A DNA stretch of 64,000 nucleotides from JBHICC01 sp046759385. GTDB lineage: Bacteria > Pseudomonadota > Gammaproteobacteria > Acidiferrobacterales > SPGG2. The DNA is taken from assembly GCA_046759385.1 (NCBI GenBank), contig JBHICC010000002.1, forward strand, positions 45,918-109,917, read 5' to 3'. Positions 53,301-60,333 of the stretch are shown here, piece by piece (the first letter of the stretch is position 1; every line of letters begins with the position of its first letter). Below the pieces are notes generated by a model. It was given only the letters and a program-made list of their open reading frames with translations. It had not been told where the DNA came from and ran no database searches. Made by a program: the position numbers and the translations under genes.

Positions 53301-54266
53301 CAGCGCGGAGCAGAGCTAACTGCGCGGTTGCTAGCGTTTTCTCGTCGCCAAGTGCTCAGAACCACCGTATTCAACGTGAACGAGCTCATCAACGGCATAG
53401 AGGCGTTATTACGCGGTACCCTCGGTGCGACGGTAGGACTCGAAAACAAACTAGCGATTAGGATCTGGCCGGTGAAGGCCGATGCCACCCAGCTCGAGAA
53501 CGCACTCCTTAACTTGGTCATAAATGCCCGCGATGCTATGCCTGATGGCGGAAAGCTTACCATCGAGACGGCTAATGTCACTCTGGACGACGGCTACGCC
53601 GCACAAAACCCCGATGTCACGGCAGGTGACTACGTAATGCTCGCGGTTACAGATACGGGCAACGGTATGTCTCAAGAAGTCATTGAACATGTCTTTGAAC
53701 CTTTCTTTTCGACTAAAGAAAAGGGTAAAGGTACTGGGCTCGGTCTCAGCATGGTCTATGGCTTTCTCAAGCAATCCGGTGGCCATATAAAGGTGTACAG
53801 CGAAGAAGGACATGGCACTGTGGTGAAGCTGTACCTGTCGCGCGCGTATGCTAAGGAGACGCGACCCATCACACGCGATAAGCAAGAAAGACTTCCGCTC
53901 GGCAATGAGACCATCCTGTTAGTTGAGGACGACGCACGCGTGCGTCAAACTGCCGCCGCTCTTCTGGAAGACCTAGGCTACCGCGTGTTTGAGGCGCAAG
54001 ATGGACCGACGGCTTTGGGGATGTTGGACACGCATCCGAATATCGATCTTCTCTTTACCGATGTCATTATGCCCGGCGGCATGAAGGGCCCCGACCTGGC
54101 CCGGGAAGTACGCAAGCGACGACCTGGCATGAAAGTTCTTTACACATCGGGATATACCGACACTGCGGTCGTTCGCAACGGCCAACTCGAGTTCGGAACA
54201 CTACTGAGTAAGCCGTTTCAAAAACTTGAGCTGGCGAGCAAGGTCCGCGAGGTCCTGGATAGCTAA
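50364..54266 (+). CDS. Seven-PAS hybrid histidine kinase with receiver domain
   Basis: Cytoplasmic sensor of 1300 residues with no transmembrane segment. Seven PAS domains occur in series (about 40-155, 165-285, 295-415, 420-540, 545-670, 675-800 and 805-920). PAS1, PAS2 and PAS7 share a distinct type (AYRRLHP, EYRRLHP, RYRNLHP); PAS3 and PAS4 are near-duplicates (FRNLVEGS). The kinase core has the H-box GGVAHDFNNLL (His942), N-box NLVINARDAMP and G-boxes DTGNGM and GTGLGLSM. A C-terminal receiver has Asp1233 (FTDVIMPGG). The GTG start lacks a clear ribosome site and is uncertain. The next gene is an REC-EAL protein one codon away. Confidence 0.93.
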   Translation: MVKHVSKHAHFSSNQRKSDAKLVEKTDTSHGRPRDAADERRFWSAVESLADGLAFYDPEDRLVFCNEAYRRLHPGIRDLLVPGARFEDLVRTHAKRGQIPEAIGREEEYVRERLKQHRSPTGPIIRELINGCWFIIKEGRTSDGGVYAVTTDITQLKQSEQELRRSQDQFRGAIATLQEGFALYDTNDRLVTCNEEYRRLHPKTQDILKPGMSFEDLVRTNIERGMNADALGREEEHIRERMERHRNPEGTLVRTLTDGTSFLIKESRTPDGGVVVTETDITERRRAEAALRDSEDRFRNLVEGSVLGIVIDHSGKPLFANKAFAQIFGYENPDEILEMQSLDPLYTPSDLERITGYRKCRINGQPAPTHYEFQGVKKSGARIWLETQVRIINWSGQKAVQSTVFDITDRKVAETALRRSEERFRNLVEGSIQGILIHRDHKPLFVNKIYAQILGYSGPEEILQLDSVLPLYAPHERKRLIKYRKARQVGEKAPATYEVQALRKDGAMIWLEHRVRLVNWAGEPANQTTTVDITERKRAEEALRESEERFRAVVDNAPFAIFLKDTQGRYLLGNKRFEKWQKAKSEDVEGSTVYDRFRREDADVFASQDRRVVETRSALQEEVEIQYPDGKKRTVMVIKFPVFGPDGDAVAVGGFNVDIGDRKKAEEALRESESRFRDVAESAGDWIWEMGPDLRFTFLSQRFYELFRITPDQIVKKTRTEFAGVSPDGARWQRHLDDLANHRPFRDFEYAVKTAHAGTKYIRISGKPVVDSDGAFQGYRGAGTDVTAEVEAEAAAAKARARLSDAIESITAGFALFDTDDKLVLCNNRYRNLHPLMPKLAVPGASFEELIRGVARAGIYDRKMGDIESFVAKRLAYHRNTPSSHEQRLSDGRRVEIQEYSTHDGGTVLLWTDITERTLLERELLAAQRMEALGKLTGGVAHDFNNLLTVILGNLQLLERRVASDPRLKKSVYLAEDAAQRGAELTARLLAFSRRQVLRTTVFNVNELINGIEALLRGTLGATVGLENKLAIRIWPVKADATQLENALLNLVINARDAMPDGGKLTIETANVTLDDGYAAQNPDVTAGDYVMLAVTDTGNGMSQEVIEHVFEPFFSTKEKGKGTGLGLSMVYGFLKQSGGHIKVYSEEGHGTVVKLYLSRAYAKETRPITRDKQERLPLGNETILLVEDDARVRQTAAALLEDLGYRVFEAQDGPTALGMLDTHPNIDLLFTDVIMPGGMKGPDLAREVRKRRPGMKVLYTSGYTDTAVVRNGQLEFGTLLSKPFQKLELASKVREVLDS

Positions 54267-55457
54267 ATGAGCAATAGCGTGAAGCCTAACCGTCTACTGG
54301 TCATCGACGATGAACCGGGGATCTGTGAGTTCATCAAAGATGTCGCCGAAGAGAACGAGTTCGAAGTTAACGTCGCGACGGGACTAAAGGAGTTCCAAAG
54401 AATATACCGCTCATTCTCTCCAACAGTCATCATTCTCGATCTCGTGATGCCTGAGGCGGACGGTATCGAGGTGCTGCGCTTCCTGGCCGGCGACCGGTGC
54501 CGTGCTCAAATATTCGTAGCCAGCGGTGTCGACCCCAAGGTGTTGGGCACGGCCAAGCGTGTCGGCGACGCACAGGGACTACATATGTCGGGAGTTTTGC
54601 GCAAACCGATCATGGTTTCTGATTTAGAAGCTTTACTAAGGAAGATTTCACAGAGACAGCAGACGACCACAGAGGAAGGTCTCAGCACAGCGATAGAAAA
54701 GAACCAATTGGTTGTTTATTACCAGCCGAAAGTGAGCCTGATCGCTGAGGATGCGCCAGCGATCGAGTCAGTCGAGGCTTTGGTGCGCTGGGACCACCCA
54801 CAGTACGGGTTATTGGGGCCGGACGAGTTTATCCCGCTGGCAGAGGAGACTGGCTTGATATCGGGGTTAACCGATTATGTCGTACGTGTGGTTGCCCAAC
54901 AGATTGCGCAATGGCAGCTGGAGGGCCTGTCGTTATCGGTCGCGGTCAACTTGGCGCCACAACTTCTCGGTCGCTTGGAACTTCCTGATCGGATTTCGAA
55001 TGTGCTCAAGGAGCATAATGTGCTGGGCTCGAGCCTGGTGTTTGAGGTCACCGAGAGGGCGGCCATGGCCAATACGGCACGAACAATGGATATCCTTACA
55101 CGATTCCGCCTAAAAGATATCGGGCTTTCTTTGGACGATTTTGGTACTGGCTATTCATCTCTGGTCGAGTTGTGCCGTATGCCGTTCAACGAATTGAAGA
55201 TTGACAAATCATTGGTGATTGAAATTGAGAAGAACAAAGAAGCGAAACTGATCGTACGATCAATTATCGACTTAGCGCATAACCTTAGGCTTAGCGTTTG
55301 TGCCGAGGGTGTAGAGAGTCAGGAAGCATTGAACTTTTTGCACAAAGTCGGTTGTGACAAAGTACAGGGATTCTACGTAAGTAAGCCAGTTACCCCCACA
55401 GATCTTGCCCCCCTGATACGAACGGCCGATTGGGCGTGGCTCAAACGCAGCGCCTAA
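54267..55457 (+). CDS. Response regulator with EAL (c-di-GMP phosphodiesterase) domain
   Basis: Protein of 396 residues. An N-terminal receiver has Asp14/Asp15 and phosphoacceptor Asp58 (ILDLVMP). The EAL domain (about 135-390) retains Glu170 in EAL, NLAPQLL, EVTERAA, DDFGTGYSS, LKIDKS and CAEGVES, so it should be an active c-di-GMP phosphodiesterase. It begins directly at the kinase stop (TAAATG), so the kinase probably controls its activity by phosphotransfer. Output is likely the motile-versus-attached decision. Confidence 0.93.
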   Translation: MSNSVKPNRLLVIDDEPGICEFIKDVAEENEFEVNVATGLKEFQRIYRSFSPTVIILDLVMPEADGIEVLRFLAGDRCRAQIFVASGVDPKVLGTAKRVGDAQGLHMSGVLRKPIMVSDLEALLRKISQRQQTTTEEGLSTAIEKNQLVVYYQPKVSLIAEDAPAIESVEALVRWDHPQYGLLGPDEFIPLAEETGLISGLTDYVVRVVAQQIAQWQLEGLSLSVAVNLAPQLLGRLELPDRISNVLKEHNVLGSSLVFEVTERAAMANTARTMDILTRFRLKDIGLSLDDFGTGYSSLVELCRMPFNELKIDKSLVIEIEKNKEAKLIVRSIIDLAHNLRLSVCAEGVESQEALNFLHKVGCDKVQGFYVSKPVTPTDLAPLIRTADWAWLKRSA

Positions 55458-55481
55458 CAGCAATCAGCGGCTGATGCCCAT

Positions 55482-56279
55482 TCAGTGCAGTTTACGCTTG
55501 GTCTCCGCGATCTGGTCATAGGCGCGGTTGATTTCTTGCACTTTCTCTTTCGCCAGAGTCACCATCTCCCCCGGTAGTCCTTTGGCCACCAGCTTGTCGG
55601 GATGGTGCTGGCTCATAAGTCGGCGGTAAGCTTTCTTGATGTCGGCATCGCTCGCGTCTTCAGAAACACCTAGCACCGCATAAGCGTCGGTAAGCAAGGG
55701 CTCCGTCGCCGCTGGCTCACCGCTAGCGTAGTAGTGCTGTGCCCCACGAACCATGGCGATCAGGTGCTCGAACTGTTCACGTGAGTAGCCTAACCGCTCG
55801 AAGATGTGTTGGAGCATCCGGCTCTCCGTAGCGTCCAGGTATCGGTCGGCCAGCGCGGCTTGTACCTGAATCTCCAAGAACATCTGTATTAACGTATGGC
55901 GATGGTGGGATTCGCGGCGAAACTGATTGAGCGCATCGTCCAGTGGGAAGTCGGGTTGCTTGCCCGCGTTAAACAGCCTGATTGCGGCCGCACGCTGATC
56001 GGGTAACAAGCCCATTTGGCTCATTACTGCCTCGGCCATGGAGATCTCGTCCTCGGACACCTGCCCATCGGCTTTGGCAACGTGACCCATTACCGAGAAC
56101 GTGGCGGCGAAAAACGCAGCTTGCACACGTTCTTGGTCCCCGATGCGGTAATGCGCACGGCCGCGCCCGTTCAAAGCAGTATCGACCTGATGACCTAATG
56201 CCGCACCCAGCACCGCACCTAATGGCCCTCCGAGCATGAAGCCAAGAGCACCGCCGACGAGTTTGCCCCACCATGCCAT
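55482..56279 (-). CDS. djlA: DjlA-family membrane-anchored DnaJ co-chaperone
   Basis: Inner-membrane J-protein of 265 residues. The N-terminal Gly-rich transmembrane segment (KLVGGALGFMLGGPLGAVLGA) is the DjlA hallmark. A TerB-like domain follows (VMGHVAKADGQVSEDEI). The C-terminal J domain (DAYAVLGVSEDASDADIKKAYR) has the HPD motif in QHHPDK. It stimulates DnaK ATPase, and in E. coli affects envelope signalling. Stop lies 24 bases from the convergent EAL gene. Confidence 0.95.
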   Translation of the reverse strand: MAWWGKLVGGALGFMLGGPLGAVLGAALGHQVDTALNGRGRAHYRIGDQERVQAAFFAATFSVMGHVAKADGQVSEDEISMAEAVMSQMGLLPDQRAAAIRLFNAGKQPDFPLDDALNQFRRESHHRHTLIQMFLEIQVQAALADRYLDATESRMLQHIFERLGYSREQFEHLIAMVRGAQHYYASGEPAATEPLLTDAYAVLGVSEDASDADIKKAYRRLMSQHHPDKLVAKGLPGEMVTLAKEKVQEINRAYDQIAETKRKLH

Positions 56280-56322
56280 GGCCTATTCATACAAGATTCA
56301 AGTAGCACGACACAAGAACAGA

Positions 56323-56349
56323 AGGAGGGGCTGCGGCCCCCTAGTTTTC
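56323..56349 (-). terminator. Possible terminator between a small ORF and djlA
   Basis: A GC hairpin (GGGGC, TGCG loop, GCCCC) read on the minus strand directly after the small ORF stop and followed by a T-rich tail. It could equally act on the plus strand (AGTTTTCT follows). Confidence 0.35.
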
Positions 56350-56438
56350 TACCTCGTGTTTGTACCAATGGCACCGACGATCAGGCCAAAGATCAGCAAT
56401 TTGATCTTTGGGCGTTTCTGTTTACGGGCCTGGGGCAT
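56349..56438 (-). CDS. Possible 29-residue basic membrane peptide
   Basis: Short minus-strand frame with a lysine/arginine-rich N-terminus (MPQARKQKRPKIK) followed by a hydrophobic segment (LLIFGLIVGAIG) and ending at TAG. An AAAGAAAG purine stretch lies ahead of the ATG. The composition is that of a small single-pass membrane protein. No family is recognised. It sits upstream of djlA on the same strand with a hairpin between. Confidence 0.35.
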   Translation of the reverse strand: MPQARKQKRPKIKLLIFGLIVGAIGTNTR

Positions 56439-56565
56439 AAAACTTTCTTTCGGTAATAACAAGTCTACGGCAAGCGCAGACTCCGCAAGCGCAGGGTTAC
56501 GCGCCGCGTCGCTGTTTTATTGCTATCATCGACGCCTGCTAATCTGACACCACCCGACGTATCGG

Positions 56566-59028
56566 ATGAGTCTTATGTCCCACGTGCAATCGGTATCACG
56601 CACCGCTGCAACTAGGCGGGTTCGTCGGCATTGGTTGACCGTACTGCTATCTGCATTCCTGCTTTTCAGCCCGTCGATAAAGGCACAGGATGACAGCAAA
56701 AAGCTGGATCCGCTGGATCCACAAAGGTTGGCTCAGCAACTCAATCGCATCGACCGCGCCCTTGCCCGTGCACCTGTCGGTGAGGCCACTGCTAGCGAAT
56801 GGCTCAAGCTCGTTAATCAGATCAAAGATATTGCCAATCGGTGTGTGCCCACGGCGGAAACGGCGCTGGAGAAGACGAGGCAAGATCTCTTTAGTTTGGG
56901 CGCCCATGTGGATGGTGAACCCATCGAGGTGACTCGCCAGCGTAAAGCGCTAGACAAAGAAAAAACTACACTGGAGACTCGTCTCACTACCTGCCGAGTA
57001 GCGTTGCAGCGCTCCGAGGAAATCCTTCCCAAGATCCGTGACCTACAACAACAGTTGCGTGCCCAGCGCTTATTTGCCCGGGGACCCACGATCTTGGCCT
57101 TGTTGAAAGATGAAGGCATTCGTCCTGCAGCCTTGATCACAGCCAGTAAGACGTTCGTACGAGTGCATAGCGGCGTGAGCAAGCTCTCGGCCGAGCGGCT
57201 CGCGGTTCTCGCGTTCGTGCTCGTAGTGGCGGTTACCATCGGTGGTCTACTAAGACAGCAATTGATGGTCTGGGCTCGGCATCGTCGTTGGCAAACGAAT
57301 CTTTCCAGTTATCTCGGACGTTCGCTCGTTACAGGTTTCGGGTACTACGCGCCGCATCTGCTCTTTAGCATCACGGTGGCGATCTTCTTCGCCAGTGCGA
57401 CTTGGCAGGTACGACCTATTCCGTTTCTAACCGTTGTTGCCTTTGGTTTGCCACCCTATTTTCTGGTGCTCACCCTGATCCATGTGTTCCTCGCACCCCG
57501 CCCACCGGCGGATGCCTTCTTGCCCATTCCGAAAGACGTTGCAAAAGCGCTTGCGAGGTCACTCAAAGTATCCGTGCTGCTCGTTTTCGTGGGGTATCTT
57601 CTGTTCGCCACGCTTTTAGCTCAGGCCCTGCCCGAGCCCGCTATTCTCTTGGCGCGCGCGCTATTTGCCGTTGTCTTATTCGTCAACCTTACGCGTGTCG
57701 TGTGGCTGCTCGGGAAAGCACGGGTGTTCGCCCGCACGGTGTGGCTGCGCTTGGCACTGCTGTTGATATTGATCGTCGCGTTGGTCGATGAACTGGTCGG
57801 CTACCGAAACTTCTCGTTCGGATTGTTACGCGCGATTTTGGGCACCCTCTTCGCAGCCGGTTTTCTCCTTCTCGCACAGCGACTATTCCGGGAATTTTAT
57901 GATGGCCTTGATCAAGGTCGAGATCAATGGCATCGACGTCTGCGTCAAGCACTGACATTAACCCCGCAGGAACCCATCCTAGGGTTGCGGGGGCTGCGCG
58001 TGATCACGACGGCCGCCCTATGGTTGCTTTTCGGTTTCGCCATGATCTACGTCTGGGCGCTGCCCCCGACATGGGTCAACCAGCTCTACGAATACTCGGT
58101 ACAAGGGTTCGACGTCGGTTCATTGCGGGTGAATCCGGCGCGCATTGTGCTTGCAATTGTGGTATTGGCAATTCTACTGGCGTTGAACGGCTGGATCCGC
58201 AGCCGTCTCAGTCGCCGGTGGCTCCCCAGGACGAGGATGGAACGCGGCACGCGCGAAGCCACCGTCACCATGGGCAGCTACATTGGCATCGCCATAGCCT
58301 TCCTAGTCGCGCTCGCTGTTTCCGGTTTCGAGTTCGCTAATATCGCTATCATCGCTGGTGCCTTGTCCGTAGGTATTGGTTTCGGTCTGCAGAACGTTGT
58401 CAACAACTTCGTGTCGGGCCTGATTCTGCTGTTTGAGCGGCCTATCAAAACGGGAGATTGGATAGTCGTAGGAAACACGGAAGGGTATGTGAAACGCATC
58501 CGAATTCGATCAACCGAGATCCAGACATTTGACCGTGCTGATGTGATCGTACCGAACTCGGACCTGATCTCAAACCAAGTCACCAACTGGATGCTACGTG
58601 AACCGCGTGGCCGCCTAAAGGTTCCCGTCGGCGTGGCTTACGGAAGTGATACGGAACAAGTGCGCGACTTGTTACACCAAGTAGCGGAAGAGCATCCTTC
58701 GGTGATTACCGACGGCAGTGTGCCGAAGCCGATGGTACTGTTTCTCGGATTTGGTGACAGTGCGCTTAGCTTCGAGCTACGTTGTTTTATTGAACAGATA
58801 GACTACCGTTTAGCTGTGATCAGTGACATCAACTTCGCGATTGATAAGGCATTTCGCGAGCACGGCATCCAGATCCCATTTCCACAACGTGATGTCCACG
58901 TCAGGAGCTTGCCGACGGTGCAGCAGCAACCCGCCGAATCGCGCACTTCCCGCGCGGCAAAGCGTCCATCGCGCTCGGCAACACAGGCGGCTAAGGACGG
59001 ATCCGATGCGGCGCCAGCAGAGGACTAG
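56566..59028 (+). CDS. MscS-family mechanosensitive channel with periplasmic N-terminal domain
   Basis: Protein of 820 residues. A signal/anchor (WLTVLLSAFLLFSPSIKA) precedes a periplasmic coiled-coil-rich domain (about 45-205) with a Cys pair. Around eleven hydrophobic segments follow (about 210-610). The MscS pore and beta domain include GALSVGIGFGLQNVVNNFVSG, LLFERPIKTGDWIVVGNTEGYV and VPNSDLISNQVTNW. The C-terminal tail is Ser/Ala/Lys-rich. This KefA/YnaI-like layout protects cells from hypo-osmotic shock. The start may be 56575. It is divergent from djlA and stands alone. Confidence 0.9.
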   Translation: MSLMSHVQSVSRTAATRRVRRHWLTVLLSAFLLFSPSIKAQDDSKKLDPLDPQRLAQQLNRIDRALARAPVGEATASEWLKLVNQIKDIANRCVPTAETALEKTRQDLFSLGAHVDGEPIEVTRQRKALDKEKTTLETRLTTCRVALQRSEEILPKIRDLQQQLRAQRLFARGPTILALLKDEGIRPAALITASKTFVRVHSGVSKLSAERLAVLAFVLVVAVTIGGLLRQQLMVWARHRRWQTNLSSYLGRSLVTGFGYYAPHLLFSITVAIFFASATWQVRPIPFLTVVAFGLPPYFLVLTLIHVFLAPRPPADAFLPIPKDVAKALARSLKVSVLLVFVGYLLFATLLAQALPEPAILLARALFAVVLFVNLTRVVWLLGKARVFARTVWLRLALLLILIVALVDELVGYRNFSFGLLRAILGTLFAAGFLLLAQRLFREFYDGLDQGRDQWHRRLRQALTLTPQEPILGLRGLRVITTAALWLLFGFAMIYVWALPPTWVNQLYEYSVQGFDVGSLRVNPARIVLAIVVLAILLALNGWIRSRLSRRWLPRTRMERGTREATVTMGSYIGIAIAFLVALAVSGFEFANIAIIAGALSVGIGFGLQNVVNNFVSGLILLFERPIKTGDWIVVGNTEGYVKRIRIRSTEIQTFDRADVIVPNSDLISNQVTNWMLREPRGRLKVPVGVAYGSDTEQVRDLLHQVAEEHPSVITDGSVPKPMVLFLGFGDSALSFELRCFIEQIDYRLAVISDINFAIDKAFREHGIQIPFPQRDVHVRSLPTVQQQPAESRTSRAAKRPSRSATQAAKDGSDAAPAED

Positions 59029-59088
59029 GCCCACTCGCGGGTAAGCGATGATCCGGCGCGGCGACCCGGCTCGACGGGAATCCACCCT

Positions 59089-59107
59089 AGATTTGATGGT
59101 CAAATCT
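59089..59107. promoter_or_regulatory. Perfect palindrome upstream of the RND operon
   Basis: AGATTTGATGGTCAAATCT: 8-base arms, 3-base centre, 146 bases before the adaptor start and 60 bases after the MscS stop. Either a repressor operator or the stem of a weak terminator; no T-run follows. Confidence 0.4.
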
Positions 59108-59253
59108 GGAACGGGCGGATACGCTAGGGCGGGTACAAAACCTGCGGCAAACGGGCTCGCCAGATGGTAACTTAAAGCCATACGGGTTCCCTTAGCTTCG
59201 GTGGTAGAATTCACGCCCCGCCGAGGATCTGCCCATCTCTTGAGTGAGTCACG

Positions 59254-60333
59254 ATGCACCTGACGTTTGACGTAATCGCAGCTCGGGCGGCGCGTATCGC
59301 CGGCCTTACCGCGCTCGCGGGCGCCTTTACGCCTTACGTGGCGGCGCAGGCGCCACCTACGGTGCCGGTGGTAGTAGCCAAGGCCGAGCAGCGCGTGCTC
59401 GCACCTGTCACGTATTTCCCTGGTGCCATCATTAGCCGTGACGATGCACGGATCGCGGCCGAGGTGGAGGGGCGGCTGATGTGGGTGGCCGATGTCGGCA
59501 CAACGGTGAATAAGGACGACATCGTGGTGCGTCTTGATGACGAGCTGATTCGTCAGGATCTCGTAGAGCAAGAGGCCACGGTGAGACGCGAGAAGGCGCG
59601 GCTCAAGTTCTACACGCAGGAGGTGAAACGCCTTGAACCGTTGCTCAAACGGAAGGTGATTACCCCGAGTAATCTTGATCAGGCGATCTCCAATCGCGAC
59701 GTCGCCAAGGGTGAACTCGCAGTGGCTCGCGCCCGGGTAAGGCAGACACGGGAACGTCTGAAGCGTACTAAGATTCACGCACCCTTCGGCGGGGTCGTAA
59801 CCGAGCGATTCGCTCAAGCTGGTGAGTGGGCAAGCGAGGGTGAAGCAATCGTGCGACTGGTTGACGCGCGCGCTATCGAGATCCAGACCCGAGTTCCCGT
59901 CAGTACACTGGCATTCATCAAGAAAGGCACGACGCTTACGTTGAACGCCAGCCCCCGAGAAGGAACCGCTCGCGTGCGGACTATCGTGCCCGTCGGTGGT
60001 GATCGCTCGCGACTCTATGAATTGCGCCTCACACCCATCGACACGAGGTGGACCGCCGGTCAGACGGTAAAAGTGGCTGTCCCGACAGCCGCACCGCGCA
60101 AGGTGATCGCTGTTCCTCGTGATGCCTTAGTCATCAGACGCGACGGCACTAGTGTGTACCGCATTCTCGATGACAACACGGCTGAACGCGTGTCAGTAAA
60201 ACCGGGCGTTGCGGCGGGTGCGTTTATCGAAGTCAGGAACGGTGTCCGGCCAGGGGATCGGGTCGTCATTCGCGGCGGTGAGCGCCTCCGTCCCAAACAA
60301 AAAGTTGTCGTGATTCCCAGCACAAAGAAGTGA
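59254..60333 (+). CDS. RND efflux periplasmic adaptor subunit (HlyD/AcrA family)
   Basis: Membrane-fusion protein of 359 residues. The N-terminal signal-type segment (ARIAGLTALAGAFTPYVAA) lacks a lipobox Cys, so the protein is probably periplasmic and non-lipidated. Barrel-sandwich halves: IAAEVEGRLMWVADVGTTV and IHAPFGGVVTERFAQAGEW, separated by a short coiled-coil hairpin (EQEATVRREKARLKFY, then RDVAKGELAVARARVRQ). Beta-barrel and membrane-proximal domains follow. The stop overlaps the GTG of the RND permease. No outer-membrane factor is present. Confidence 0.92.
   Translation: MHLTFDVIAARAARIAGLTALAGAFTPYVAAQAPPTVPVVVAKAEQRVLAPVTYFPGAIISRDDARIAAEVEGRLMWVADVGTTVNKDDIVVRLDDELIRQDLVEQEATVRREKARLKFYTQEVKRLEPLLKRKVITPSNLDQAISNRDVAKGELAVARARVRQTRERLKRTKIHAPFGGVVTERFAQAGEWASEGEAIVRLVDARAIEIQTRVPVSTLAFIKKGTTLTLNASPREGTARVRTIVPVGGDRSRLYELRLTPIDTRWTAGQTVKVAVPTAAPRKVIAVPRDALVIRRDGTSVYRILDDNTAERVSVKPGVAAGAFIEVRNGVRPGDRVVIRGGERLRPKQKVVVIPSTKK

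Noticed and set aside
58810..59817. Minus-strand frame of 335 codons spanning the MscS-RND gap
   Set aside because: It overlaps two well-supported genes and shows no recognisable protein motif.
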